Shown piece after piece: positions 44,698 to 54,223 of a stretch of 64,000 nt of DNA (within the stretch, counting starts at the first letter, position 1; the number at the start of each line of letters is the position of its first letter). The notes beneath the pieces are model-generated. The model was not told the origin of the DNA, ran no database searches, and saw nothing but the letters and a program-made list of their open reading frames with translations. The position numbers were made by a program, and so were the translations under genes. Origin of the DNA: Pseudomonadota bacterium (lineage in GTDB: Bacteria; Desulfobacterota; Binatia; Binatales; Binataceae); assembly GCA_021324855.1 (NCBI GenBank), contig JAJPIG010000005.1:28789-92788 (forward strand), read 5' to 3'.

Positions 44698-44917
44698 CGC
44701 TCTCCTGGCATCAAGATTTCGCGACACCGGCACATCCGTGCCCGTCAGAGCGTGCCGACTTTCCGCCGCCGCCGTCATCTTCCTTATAGTATTTGCCGAC
44801 CTCGTTGCGAAGGCATTTGCTTGTCGGCCCGACCGGCGTCGAGTATTAGAGACAGGCAGCCATCCGACCGGGGATAAAACGCGGACGGGATGCGGCGCAG
44901 GGCCGAAGGAAGCGAAA

Positions 44918-45994
44918 ATGAATTTCGGGATAATGTTCGATACTCACATAGACAAATGGGAACTGATCCGTTACGCGGAGGAACTCGGCTACGACTCCGC
45001 GTACGTGCCCGACTCGGAAATGATGTGGTCGGATTGCTATGCGACGCTGGCGCTCGCGGCCTTCAACACCAAACGCATCCGAATCGGCACCGGCATTGCC
45101 GCGCCGGGCGTGCGTATCGCGCCGGTCACCGCACATTCGATCGCGACCATCAACCAGCTCGCTCCGGGCCGCGTCTTTCTCGGCATCGGCACGGGACATA
45201 CATCGATGCGCATGCTGGGACAGGATCCGATGCCGCTCGCGGAATTGCGCGAGTATATTCGAGTGGTTCGCGGTCTGCTCGACGGCGAAGAAGTCGAATA
45301 TACAATGAACGGCAGGACCCAGCCGATAAAGTTTATTCATCGCGATCGCTACTACATTAATCTCGACAATCGCATTCCGATTTATATGGCCGCCAACGGA
45401 CCCAAGGCGATCCGGATGGTCGGCGAACTCGCCGACGGGTGGATTATTCACAACGCCAATCCGGAGCAGGGCAAAGTATATTTCGACATGGTGCGCGACG
45501 GCGCGCGGAAGGCCGGCCGCGAGTTGCCGGCAGATTTTTATCCCACCTTCCAAAGCAGCCCGATTATACTGAGACCGGGCGAACGACTGACCGACGAACG
45601 CGTCATCAATGAGGTCGGATCGCAGGTGACCTGCGTACTACATCTGGCGTACGAAATTTGGAGCTATCTAGGCAAAAAGGATGAGGCCATTCCGCCGTTC
45701 TTCGCCGATGTCTGGGACGATTACCTTAAACGAGTCAACAACTACCCCGAACGCGGACGTTTCCGCTACATCCATGACGGCCATTGCACGTTTTTGCAGC
45801 CCGACGAGCGGAAGTTTGTAACCCCGAAAGCGATCCAGGCAATTTGTCTCGCCGGCGATGTCGACGAGATCATCGAGCGCATTCGCGCGATGGAACGCGT
45901 CGGATTTAAAGAACTGAACATGCTGCCCCCGGCCGATTATCAGCGCAAGGTGTTTCGCGAGTTCGCTGAATTGGTCATGCCCGCGTTCCGCTAA
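44918..45994 (+). CDS. Luciferase-like F420-type oxidoreductase (copy 3)
   Basis: A 358-residue LLM protein: MNFGIMFDTHIDKWELIRYA, KRIRIGTGIAAPGVRIAPVT, PGRVFLGIGTGHTSM and VGELADGWIIHNANP. This resembles the F420-dependent methylene-H4MPT-reductase-like branch. Start chosen at ATG 44918; the open frame upstream overlaps the divergent hydroxylase. The downstream MetE-like gene follows after 26 bases, so they are probably co-transcribed. Confidence 0.83.
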   Translation: MNFGIMFDTHIDKWELIRYAEELGYDSAYVPDSEMMWSDCYATLALAAFNTKRIRIGTGIAAPGVRIAPVTAHSIATINQLAPGRVFLGIGTGHTSMRMLGQDPMPLAELREYIRVVRGLLDGEEVEYTMNGRTQPIKFIHRDRYYINLDNRIPIYMAANGPKAIRMVGELADGWIIHNANPEQGKVYFDMVRDGARKAGRELPADFYPTFQSSPIILRPGERLTDERVINEVGSQVTCVLHLAYEIWSYLGKKDEAIPPFFADVWDDYLKRVNNYPERGRFRYIHDGHCTFLQPDERKFVTPKAIQAICLAGDVDEIIERIRAMERVGFKELNMLPPADYQRKVFREFAELVMPAFR

Positions 45995-46020
45995 AGCCGC
46001 TTCGCGAAGAGGGTTCGATC

Positions 46021-47097
46021 ATGACCAGTAAAGCGGCCGATAAGAATTTGCTGATGGTCGGAAGTCTGCCACTGCAGACTCCTGAAGAGGTAATGCGCCT
46101 ATGTGCGTCGACGCTCGGCCAGTGGCTGCCTTGCATTCCTGACGGCGAGGTCGGGGATCGATCCATCTGGATCGTCGGCCTTGGTTATCGCGTCTATCAC
46201 GGACATCCGGAAATCGAGACCGTCAACCGCCCTGCTCCGGTGGCCGGTCGCGAGAACTGGAAGCCGAAGGACCTCACCGATATCTGGCAGTTTCGCGTGA
46301 AGCCGGGAGTCGAGACGGTTCGCTTCGGGGACCTCGGATGGCGCTTCGGTTACGCGCGCGACGCGATCAATTCATATTTCGTGTTTCGCACGCTGCGCGA
46401 GAAAGGTGTGATTCCCGCGGACCTGCGCTTTCAGGTCTGTCTGCCGCTGACCTACAGCGCGTTCGGTTCGATGTTTCGCGATCCCGATGATTTTGCACGG
46501 ATGGCTCCCGGCGTCGAGGAAGCGCTGAACGCCGAAATCGCGACAATGCTCGCCCATATCCCGCCGCAGGACTTGGCAATCCAATGGGATTGCGCGGTCG
46601 AGATCGGGATCCTCGAAGGGATGATGCCGTGGGCGCCGATGCATCGCGCGTTCGAGATGAACGTCGAGCCGGCGGCCCGGCTTTCGCCGCCAATACCTGA
46701 AGAAGTCATGCTCGGTTATCATCTTTGCTACGGCAACCTTACCGATTGGCCGATGATCCGGCCAAAAGATCTGCGCGTCTGCGTCGACTATACAAACCAG
46801 TTGATCGCGCGTTCAGGACGGCGCGTCGATTTCGTCCACATTCCGATACTTGACCACGCCGATTCGTCCTACTTCGCACCATTGGGTGATCTCAAAGCCT
46901 ATAACACCAAACTCTATCTCGGCGTCATCCATCATATGGATGATCTCACCGACTATCGGCGCCGGATTACCGAGGCGCAAAAATATATTCCCGAGTTCGG
47001 CATCGCCGGGCCGTGCGGCTATGGGCGGCTGAAGCCGGAGGTAGTTCCATCGCTCATGAAAGAGCATTTGACTGCGATGGAAATGTACCAGCGCTGA
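46021..47097 (+). CDS. MetE/UROD-like protein with zinc site (copy 1)
   Basis: A 358-residue protein related to the C-terminal catalytic domain of cobalamin-independent methionine synthase. Candidate zinc ligands are His234 and Cys236 in GYHLCYG and Cys332 in GPCGYGRLKPE, matching the HxC ... C layout of MetE. It begins LLMVGSLPLQTPEEVMRL; PDGEVGDRSIWI is shared with copy 2 at 50 kb. Methyl or alkyl transfer to or from a thiol is the expected chemistry. Position between an LLM gene and a desaturase-like gene suggests catabolism, for example of a methylated or thioether compound. Function not known to me. Confidence 0.7.
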   Translation: MTSKAADKNLLMVGSLPLQTPEEVMRLCASTLGQWLPCIPDGEVGDRSIWIVGLGYRVYHGHPEIETVNRPAPVAGRENWKPKDLTDIWQFRVKPGVETVRFGDLGWRFGYARDAINSYFVFRTLREKGVIPADLRFQVCLPLTYSAFGSMFRDPDDFARMAPGVEEALNAEIATMLAHIPPQDLAIQWDCAVEIGILEGMMPWAPMHRAFEMNVEPAARLSPPIPEEVMLGYHLCYGNLTDWPMIRPKDLRVCVDYTNQLIARSGRRVDFVHIPILDHADSSYFAPLGDLKAYNTKLYLGVIHHMDDLTDYRRRITEAQKYIPEFGIAGPCGYGRLKPEVVPSLMKEHLTAMEMYQR

Positions 47098-47137
47098 AGT
47101 CAATTTGCGGACCTGCGGGGCGTGAGAGGGGAGCCTG

Positions 47138-48751
47138 ATGGCCAACAGCTATGATGCGATATTTGTCGGCAGCGGCATCTCGAGTTTGATCGGCGCATCG
47201 ATTCTGGCCCGGGCGGGATGGAGAGTCGGCGTTTTCGAGCGCAACTCCTGGATCGGCGGCAACATCCGCAGCGGCGAAATCACCGAGCCCGGCTTCATCC
47301 ACGATCTCTACTCGGCGTGGCATCCTTTGTTCGTCTCGGGCGAAGGTTACGGCCTGCTCAAAGATGATCTGACGGCCCGCGGCGTCGAGTACCTCAACAC
47401 CGAATACTCGGCCGCCGGCCTGCTGCCCGACGGCGCGGCGGCCTTCGTCTCGACCAATCATCAGAAGAATCGCGATCATTTCGAGCAGCTTGCCGCCGGC
47501 GACGGCGCGGCGTGGGATCGATCCGTCGAATCGTTGATGGCCCGCTCGGAGGTGGTCTTCGGTTTGATGAGCTCGGAGCTCTGGTCAACGGCCGGGCTCG
47601 GCATCATAGCGAAAGCGATCCGTCGGATGGGCGTGCGCGGGATGCTCGAGTTCGGCAGTGAGCTCTTCAGCACCAGCCGCGACTGGCTCGAAACGAATTT
47701 CCGCTCGACTGCGATTCATGGGCTGTTCGCCCCGTGGGTGCTGCACACCGGGCTCGGCCCCGACAACGCTACCTCGGGATTCATGACTGCACTCATCGCG
47801 GTGACCCTCGAACTGGTCGGGATGCCGATACCGCGCGGCGGTGCGGCGCGGCTGGTGGACGGCTTCGTAAAGCTGCTGCGCGATCTCGGCGCGGAACTGC
47901 ATACGGATGCGCCGGTTGAGCAGGTAGTCGTGCGCGACGGCCACGCCGTCGGCATCCGCACATCATCCGGCGAGTTTCAGGCGCGGCGGGCGGTCGTGTG
48001 TTGCGTGACGCCGCATCAGCTCTACCTCAAACTGCTCGATCGCGCAGTGACGCCCGATTGGGCGATTACCAATGCGAAACGCTTTCGTTTCGGCCGCGGC
48101 GACATGCAAATCCATCTCGCGCTCTCGGAGCCGCCGAAATGGCCGGGCGGCGATGAGCGATGGCTTCGCACCGCGATGGTCCACGTCTCGGCGGGAATCA
48201 ACGGCGTCTCGCGCGCGGTGAACGAGGCCGAGCGCGGCCTGCTGCCCGCTGATCCGACGATCGTGGTCGGTCAGCCAATGGCGATCGACAAGTCGCGCGC
48301 CCCCGACGGACGATGGATCATCTGGATCCAGATGCAGGAGATGCCTAATCATCCGATCGGCGACGCAGCGGGCGAAATCAAGGGCGCGGATGGAAGCTGG
48401 ACTTCGGACCTGCGCGAGCGCGTCGCTGATCGTGTGATCGCAAAGCTTGCGCGGCAGATTCCGAATATACCTGGCGCCATCATGAAGCGCGTGGTCTTCT
48501 CGCCGGCCGATCTCGAAGCTGCGAATCCGAATCTCGTCGGGGGCGATCCCTACGCCGGCGCGTGCACGCCGAACCAGTTCTTTATCTTTCGCCCGCTCCC
48601 CGGCATCCCGCGCCATCGAACTCCCATCTCCGGGCTTTATCAAATCGGCGCGTCGACGCATCCGGGGCCGGGATTGCACGGCGCATCGGGCGTGCTGGTC
48701 GCAAAGGATCTGCTCGGCGCGCGCGGCGTGAAGCGCGCGTACAAGCGTTAG
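47138..48751 (+). CDS. FAD-dependent phytoene-desaturase-like oxidoreductase
   Basis: A 537-residue flavoprotein of the CrtI/retinol-saturase/COG1233 type. The N-terminal dinucleotide site reads AIFVGSGISSLIGASILARA and is followed by a RNSWIGGNI segment; the C-terminal GLYQIGASTHPGPGLHGASG is the second FAD-contact motif. It inserts or reduces C=C bonds in hydrophobic substrates. It follows the MetE-like gene after 40 bases with GAGAGGGGAG as ribosome site. No carotenoid genes are near, so a carotenoid role is not supported. Confidence 0.85.
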   Translation: MANSYDAIFVGSGISSLIGASILARAGWRVGVFERNSWIGGNIRSGEITEPGFIHDLYSAWHPLFVSGEGYGLLKDDLTARGVEYLNTEYSAAGLLPDGAAAFVSTNHQKNRDHFEQLAAGDGAAWDRSVESLMARSEVVFGLMSSELWSTAGLGIIAKAIRRMGVRGMLEFGSELFSTSRDWLETNFRSTAIHGLFAPWVLHTGLGPDNATSGFMTALIAVTLELVGMPIPRGGAARLVDGFVKLLRDLGAELHTDAPVEQVVVRDGHAVGIRTSSGEFQARRAVVCCVTPHQLYLKLLDRAVTPDWAITNAKRFRFGRGDMQIHLALSEPPKWPGGDERWLRTAMVHVSAGINGVSRAVNEAERGLLPADPTIVVGQPMAIDKSRAPDGRWIIWIQMQEMPNHPIGDAAGEIKGADGSWTSDLRERVADRVIAKLARQIPNIPGAIMKRVVFSPADLEAANPNLVGGDPYAGACTPNQFFIFRPLPGIPRHRTPISGLYQIGASTHPGPGLHGASGVLVAKDLLGARGVKRAYKR

Positions 48752-48770
48752 CGATCGGATCAAAAAATTG

Positions 48771-49685
48771 TCAGCGATGGCCCCCGTGAAAGCCGCCGCT
48801 GAACCCGCCGCCAAAGCCCGTCGGTCCACCGCCGAACGAACCGTGGTATCCGCTGAAGTATGGATGCTGGATCGGAGGAGGCGGTGTGAAAGGTGGCGGT
48901 GGGACATATCGCGGCGGCGGCGCAAGGCTGGTGGAGTGCGGCGTGTACGGCTCTGCCATTGGAGCGGGCGACGCGAAACCTGAGCGGAAGAACCTCCCGT
49001 TGTGGTAGTGATGACCCGCGTAGGGCGGCCTGTAAGGATAAACCGGCGGCGGCATCGACGGCGCGTAATAACCAGGCGGGGGCGAATAGTAGGATGACCC
49101 CAGGCTGTTCAGCATGTCATAGAGGAGCAATCCGCCGATCAAAGGAACCAGCACCGACGAGCCACCAATGACGCTGCTCTGACCCGGAATCCCGTACGGA
49201 TCGACCGCCTGACTCTGGGCTTCATACTGCTGGATGTCCCCGACATCGCCAGGAGGCGGCGCATTGTCGGCAACTGCGGCGCTCGATGCATCAGATGACG
49301 CCTGCGAATTGTCGGCGCTCGATGCCGACCGATGGCCCTGCTTGTTCAACGCCAGCAACTCAGGGTCGATCTTCACCCGATTGATAATGCGCACATAGGG
49401 ATCGTGCAGGTAGTCGCGCGTCCGCGCCGCAGCATCGTCGAAACCGCGTTGGGTCGCGACAAATCCATAGAGCACTACGGTCCGCGACCCGTCCTCATTG
49501 GTCGTGATCTGAGCGCCGACCGCGGGTAAGCGATGGTTATGCAGATATTCGGTGAGTGGTGCGCTGTCCGGGTCGGCCGCCGCTTGCGAGGGTATCGGAA
49601 TGGAGGTGACAGCCACCGCAAGCGCCGTCAGGAACGCGAAAACTGTGCTGGCACGAAACATACGACTACGCATCCAGCCACGCAT
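48771..49685 (-). CDS. Exported protein, BON-like domain plus Pro/Tyr/Gly-rich tail
   Basis: A 304-residue protein with a signal peptide (about 1-36). Residues 42-107 resemble a BON-type domain (LTEYLHNHRLPAVGAQIT ... DPYVRIINRVKI). A hydrophobic stretch at about 160-180 and a tail rich in Pro, Tyr, Gly and His follow, ending GGFSGGFHGGHR. The tail recalls the repeat protein at 11.3-12.8 kb. Envelope location is likely; function unknown. Confidence 0.7.
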   Translation of the reverse strand: MRGWMRSRMFRASTVFAFLTALAVAVTSIPIPSQAAADPDSAPLTEYLHNHRLPAVGAQITTNEDGSRTVVLYGFVATQRGFDDAAARTRDYLHDPYVRIINRVKIDPELLALNKQGHRSASSADNSQASSDASSAAVADNAPPPGDVGDIQQYEAQSQAVDPYGIPGQSSVIGGSSVLVPLIGGLLLYDMLNSLGSSYYSPPPGYYAPSMPPPVYPYRPPYAGHHYHNGRFFRSGFASPAPMAEPYTPHSTSLAPPPRYVPPPPFTPPPPIQHPYFSGYHGSFGGGPTGFGGGFSGGFHGGHR

Positions 49686-50047
49686 ATTTTATACCGATTC
49701 GTGACCAATCACTATCACCGCCCGGCATCGATATCTATCAAATAATCATCCGCCGAATGACCAGCATTTTATGGCCGGCGCAGGACGGCTCCGGACAACG
49801 GTCTCCATACGGCCCGCGCATCGCCGCTCTATTTGAGGCGTGCCGACACGAAACGGTCAAACCCTAGCTTCGGCCAGGTTGGGAGCCGGTCTCAATGGAA
49901 AAAACAACTTTTAGTCAGAATCGTTATTCGGCATTGGGCAAATCAGCCGCCGATTATTGATATCCGCCGCGCTCTTTCCGCGCTAAGATGGCGCGCGCCG
50001 GAGCAGTGACCGCGCATCCAAACTCGATATTCCATTGGAGTGACACA
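49686..50047. other. Gene-free stretch of 362 bases between divergent genes
   Basis: It separates the BON-like gene (minus) from the second MetE-like gene (plus) and must hold both promoters. It is richer in A+T in 49880-49970. I could not fix a convincing -35/-10 pair; TTGATA at 49957 and TAAGAT at 49984 are 21 bases apart, too far. Confidence 0.5.
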
Positions 50048-51109
50048 ATGGCCAAAGATCTACTGCTGGTGGGAAGCATACCGTGCAGCACGGTTGAGGA
50101 AGTCTTCCGGACGTGGGGCGCGACCTTCGCGCCGCATCTCGAGTACATGCCCGATGGCGAGGTCGGCGACCGGCTCCATTGGATCGACGGGCAAGCCTAC
50201 CGCACCTTCAACGGCCATCCGCAGATCGAAACCGTCAAGCGGCCCGCGCCCGACAACGGCGTCGAGCGATGGAAGCCGCGCGATCTGAACGATCAATGGG
50301 AGTTCCGCGTGAAGCCGGGGGTGAAGCGGGTCGGCTTCGCGGATCGCGGCTGGCGTCTGGGGTACGCGCGCGACGCGATCAATTCATATTTTGTGTTCAA
50401 GACGCTCAGGAAAGAAGGCGTGCTGCCGCAGGATTTGCGCTTCATGGTCGCGCTGCCCACGCCCGAAAGCGCCACCCTGCTCTACTTTCGCGATCCGGCG
50501 CAATGGGACGCGATCAAGCCGGCGTATGAAGAGGCCATGCTTGCTGAGGTGGCCACGATGGTCGAGCATATTCCACCGAATGACCTTGCTATCCAATGGG
50601 ACGCGGCGTGCGAATCGGTCGATATCGAGTTCGGATTGCCATGGCTCGGCCCGATCACCGAGGAGCGTTTCAAGCGCTACGTCGATCAGTTCGCGCGCCT
50701 GAGCGCGCCGATTCCGATTGAAGTGCAGCTCGGCTATCACGCCTGCTATGGCACGCTCGGCGGATGGCCGACCGTGCCGGCAACCACACTGGCGAACGAG
50801 GTCAGGTTCCTGAGCGAGGCGGTCGCGCGATCGAAGCGGCGCGTCGATTTCGTCCACCTGCCGATGATGAACCGCGCCGATGACGAATACTCGGCGGCGC
50901 TCAAGGACCTCAAGGTCGGCGATGCGGACGTGTACCTTGGCCTGATTCACAACATGGAAAGCTTCAAGGAGCGGCTCGCGATGGCGCGTCGCTACCTGAA
51001 GAACTTCAGGCTCGCTGCGCCGTGCGGATTCGGGCGCATCACGCCGGCCCAGGCGCAGGCCGTGATGAAGGACCATCAGCGGGCGCTCGAGATCTTTAAG
51101 CAGGGCTAA
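50048..51109 (+). CDS. MetE/UROD-like protein with zinc site (copy 2)
   Basis: A 353-residue paralogue of the protein at 46.0 kb: LLLVGSIPCSTVEEVFRTWG, MPDGEVGDRLHWIDG and RLGYARDAINSYFVF are almost shared. Likely zinc ligands are His231 and Cys233 (GYHACYG) and Cys326 (APCGFGRITPA). The start is ATG 50048 with GGAGTGA seven bases upstream; the in-frame ATG at 49988 lacks a ribosome site. It stands alone, before a convergent amidase. Retention of the metal residues in both copies argues for catalysis. Confidence 0.7.
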   Translation: MAKDLLLVGSIPCSTVEEVFRTWGATFAPHLEYMPDGEVGDRLHWIDGQAYRTFNGHPQIETVKRPAPDNGVERWKPRDLNDQWEFRVKPGVKRVGFADRGWRLGYARDAINSYFVFKTLRKEGVLPQDLRFMVALPTPESATLLYFRDPAQWDAIKPAYEEAMLAEVATMVEHIPPNDLAIQWDAACESVDIEFGLPWLGPITEERFKRYVDQFARLSAPIPIEVQLGYHACYGTLGGWPTVPATTLANEVRFLSEAVARSKRRVDFVHLPMMNRADDEYSAALKDLKVGDADVYLGLIHNMESFKERLAMARRYLKNFRLAAPCGFGRITPAQAQAVMKDHQRALEIFKQG

Positions 51110-51122
51110 GTTGTCAAAACGG

Positions 51123-52526
51123 TCATCCGATCTGCGGGTGCTTGTCGTTCCACGGGCGCGCCTCTTCCCAGGCCGCGGCGATCGACAGCAATCCGATTTC
51201 GTCGTTCTGGCCGGCGACGATTTGCAATCCCATCGGCAGGCCTTTGCGCGTAAAGCCGTTGGGAAGCGAAATCGCCGGCTGACCGGTCGAGTTGAACGGC
51301 GAGGTGAACATCAGCCAGCCCATCAGCTCTTCGGTATATCGCTCCGGCTCGCTCGGCATCCTGCCCAACTCGGTCGGCGTGCAGCCGAGCGTCGGCGTGA
51401 GCAGCGCGTCATAAGGGGATAGCCGCTGCACGATCTCGCGCGAGACGTTATGGAGTTGGCGCACCGAGCGGACGTAATCAGCGGCGCTGATTTTAAGGCC
51501 GCGCTCGTAAAGCTTGCGCACGATCGGATCGATTTTCTCGGGGTCTTCCACTCCATAACTTGCCACGCCTGCACAGATAACCGTCGAGACCGAATCGCCG
51601 AGCATCACCAGCGGATCCATCTTGAGCGGCTCAACAGCATGGCCGAGCTTGCGGAAGGTCTCGCACGCCGAATCGAACGCTGCGCGCACCTCCGGATCGA
51701 CCGGGGCGACAGCGCTCTCCGCGATCGCAGCGAGCTTGAGCTGTTTGGGGCGATGAGTAAACGAATGGATGAACGGATGGGCGGGCGGCGGCGCCCAGTA
51801 CGGGTCCCCAATCACCGGCCCGGCCATCACGTCGAGCATCAGCGCGACATCACGGACGGTGCGCGCGATCGGGCAGTTCGACGAAAGCCCATGCCATGCC
51901 TCGCCCTGCATCGGAGCCTGCGTGACCCGGCCGCGCGACGGTTTGAGACCGACCAGGCCGCAGCACGACGCCGGCATCCGGATCGATCCACCGCCGTCGG
52001 TGCCGGCGGCGATCGGCGCCATCCCGGCGGCGACACTCACGGCCGCTCCGCCGCTCGATCCTCCGGCCGTGTAGGCGGGATTCCAAGGATTACGCGCCGG
52101 CGGATGGAGTCCGCCTTCGGTCGTCGGCCGGCCGCCAAACTCGGGCATCGTGGTCTTGCCGAGCATGATTCCGCCAGCATCGCGCAATCGAATCGCAATT
52201 ACGGCATCGGCCGGCGCCATAAATTTTTCGAAATTTTTCGACCCGAAGGTAGTCGGGAAATCCTTCGTCCAAGTCATATCCTTGAGCGAGTACGGGACGC
52301 CGTAGAGCGGCATCGCAGCGCGCTCAGCCGGGGAGGCCTTCTCGAGGCGCTCCGCATCGGCCATAGCGCGCTCGGGCGTGATGAGCCAGAAGGCCCCAAG
52401 CCGAGCGTTCAGGTCGTTCACGCGCTTCAGAAAGAATTCCGCGATTTCGCGCGGACGCACTTCGCCCTTGCGGGCCATCTCGCGCAGTTGCCATCCCTCG
52501 ATGTACGGGTCGAGCATCGATGTCAC
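51123..52526 (-). CDS. Amidase-signature family hydrolase
   Basis: A 467-residue amidase with the complete Ser-cisSer-Lys triad: Lys82 in YSLKDM, Ser157 in AGGSSGGAA, and the nucleophile Ser181 in GTDGGGSIRMPA. It cleaves a carboxamide to acid and ammonia; it lacks GatA-specific context, so it is a catabolic amidase. It is divergent from the membrane protein at 52.6 kb. Confidence 0.9.
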   Translation of the reverse strand: MTSMLDPYIEGWQLREMARKGEVRPREIAEFFLKRVNDLNARLGAFWLITPERAMADAERLEKASPAERAAMPLYGVPYSLKDMTWTKDFPTTFGSKNFEKFMAPADAVIAIRLRDAGGIMLGKTTMPEFGGRPTTEGGLHPPARNPWNPAYTAGGSSGGAAVSVAAGMAPIAAGTDGGGSIRMPASCCGLVGLKPSRGRVTQAPMQGEAWHGLSSNCPIARTVRDVALMLDVMAGPVIGDPYWAPPPAHPFIHSFTHRPKQLKLAAIAESAVAPVDPEVRAAFDSACETFRKLGHAVEPLKMDPLVMLGDSVSTVICAGVASYGVEDPEKIDPIVRKLYERGLKISAADYVRSVRQLHNVSREIVQRLSPYDALLTPTLGCTPTELGRMPSEPERYTEELMGWLMFTSPFNSTGQPAISLPNGFTRKGLPMGLQIVAGQNDEIGLLSIAAAWEEARPWNDKHPQIG

Positions 52527-52644
52527 CTCTGATGTACGGCCTGATTGTCGGCGCCGCGATTTGGAGTTCTTAGCGCACTTCGTTCGGATAGCCCAAGCGG
52601 GATGAAATCGATGGTTTGGCGGGGTAGCATGGTGTCGGGTTGGA

Positions 52645-53112
52645 ATGACGCTGCGTGGCGCTTTGCTATGGATTCATGTGGCCCTGGGCGCGCTCTGGAT
52701 CGGCGCGGCCCTGAGTTTCGTGCTCGCTGCCGCAGTGCTCGATTCCGGGACCGGCGAGCGTCAGGAGTTCGCGGCGCGAGCCGCACCTGCGATCGGCCGC
52801 GTAAGCCTGGCCGCCGGGGTGATAGTGCTGTTGACCGGATTGGGAAACATCTGGACGCTCGGAACGTCGACCGCTTTCCACTTCCGCCCGCAGTTTTTGC
52901 GCATCCTCGAAGGCAAGATCACCGTCTATGCGCTTATGATCATTGCGCTCTTTGGCGCGCTGCGCGCCTCGTCGAAGCTCGTCGATGCGCGGCGCGAAGG
53001 ACGGTCGTGTGAGACCGTGATCGAGACCGGACGGTTAGCGCGCTTCAATTTAGTCATGGTGCTGGGTGGCGCAATCGCGATGGCGCTGGGGCTCTGGCTG
53101 GCGGGCACTTGA
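52645..53112 (+). CDS. Four-helix membrane protein, CopD-like
   Basis: A 155-residue protein with four transmembrane helices (LLWIHVALGALWIGAALSFV; AIGRVSLAAGVIVLLTGLGN; ITVYALMIIALFGALRA; FNLVMVLGGAIAMALGLWLA). The first helix HVxxGxxWIG and spacing resemble CopD/DUF2269-like proteins with possible haem His. Function unknown. The metallo-hydrolase gene starts 12 bases later. Confidence 0.7.
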   Translation: MTLRGALLWIHVALGALWIGAALSFVLAAAVLDSGTGERQEFAARAAPAIGRVSLAAGVIVLLTGLGNIWTLGTSTAFHFRPQFLRILEGKITVYALMIIALFGALRASSKLVDARREGRSCETVIETGRLARFNLVMVLGGAIAMALGLWLAGT

Positions 53113-53124
53113 AGGACCATTGCG

Positions 53125-53997
53125 ATGGAACGGCCGCCGGAAATCAGGATCGGATCGCATCGGATCGTGTTCCTCACCGACGGCTACTGGCGCAACGACG
53201 GCGGATGCATGTTCGGCGTAGTGCCACGCGAACTATGGAAGCGCAGCCATCCGCCGGACGATCGCAACCGTATCCGGCTTAACCTGACCTGTCCACTCAT
53301 CGTCCGCGGCTCGGATGCGATCCTGATCGACACCGGAATCGGCAACCGCCTGGACGATCGGGAACGCGAGATTTTCGACCATGGCGAGGGCTGGATGCTC
53401 AACGGTCTGCGGGCGATCGGGATGGAACCGGGCGACATCACGGCGGTCGTGCTGTCGCATCTGCATTTCGACCATTGCGGCGGTATCGTGCGGCGGCGGG
53501 AATCAGGCCGTCTCGAAGCGGCTTTCCCGCGCGCCAGGCTATTCATCCAGAAGGGAGAACTCGAAATCGCGCGCAGCTCGAGCAACGAGCGGCTGCGCGC
53601 CGCTTATCGCCATGTCGAAGAATGTCTTGGTCCGAACGCCAATTCGATCGAGGCAATCGAAGGGGCAGCGCGGCTTACGTCCAGCGTCGTTGCTGAGGTT
53701 ACAGGCGGTCATACACGCGACCATCAGGTGATCCTGGTGCACGAAAACGGCGAATGCTTTGCACATCTTGCGGACATCGTGCCGACCCGCTCGCACATGA
53801 GCGGACCCTGGAATCAGGCTTACGATCTCGACGCGATGACTACAATGGAACGCAAGGCCGCCTATTTGGCGGAGGCGGTTCGCGAGCGATGGTGGGTATC
53901 GTTCGCGCATGATGACGCAATCTTTGCGGCCCGAATCGTGCTTGATTGCGGGAAGCTGCGCATTGGAGAGACGATTGTAGCTGAGCAGAAAAATTGA
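53125..53997 (+). CDS. Metallo-beta-lactamase-fold hydrolase
   Basis: A 290-residue hydrolase. The zinc motif SHLHFDHCGG (HxHxDH) at about residues 113-120, GGHTRDHQ (His) and FAHLADIVPT (Asp) complete the dinuclear site. It resembles lactonase-like MBL proteins. Co-directional with the membrane protein just upstream. Substrate unknown. Confidence 0.87.
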   Translation: MERPPEIRIGSHRIVFLTDGYWRNDGGCMFGVVPRELWKRSHPPDDRNRIRLNLTCPLIVRGSDAILIDTGIGNRLDDREREIFDHGEGWMLNGLRAIGMEPGDITAVVLSHLHFDHCGGIVRRRESGRLEAAFPRARLFIQKGELEIARSSSNERLRAAYRHVEECLGPNANSIEAIEGAARLTSSVVAEVTGGHTRDHQVILVHENGECFAHLADIVPTRSHMSGPWNQAYDLDAMTTMERKAAYLAEAVRERWWVSFAHDDAIFAARIVLDCGKLRIGETIVAEQKN

Positions 53998-54093
53998 TCG
54001 TTGATGTCGTTAGAAAGCGATAAAAGACTCTGATGCCTGTGAATAAACTATGTGAAGTTTTATTGTCAGACAGCCGGTTCGGAGAATGTCGCG

Positions 54094-54123
54094 TTGATCG
54101 TCTGTAGGCTTTTCCGTTATACT
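54094..54123 (+). promoter_or_regulatory. Sigma70-type promoter for prkA
   Basis: TTGATC, 18 bases, TATACT, in an A+T-rich stretch just before the first possible prkA start. Confidence 0.45.
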
Positions 54124-54223
54124 GCGTTCAGGCATGTCGCTTAAAAACAGCACAAGCCTCCCCGCCACGAAAACAAGAAGCAAACCCAAAGACGTTTCGA
54201 CCCGACCAGAAGGAGCGAGGCTG

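Noticed and set aside
49957..49989. Promoter pair TTGATA ... TAAGAT before the second MetE-like gene
   Set aside because: The 21-base spacing is outside the usual range.
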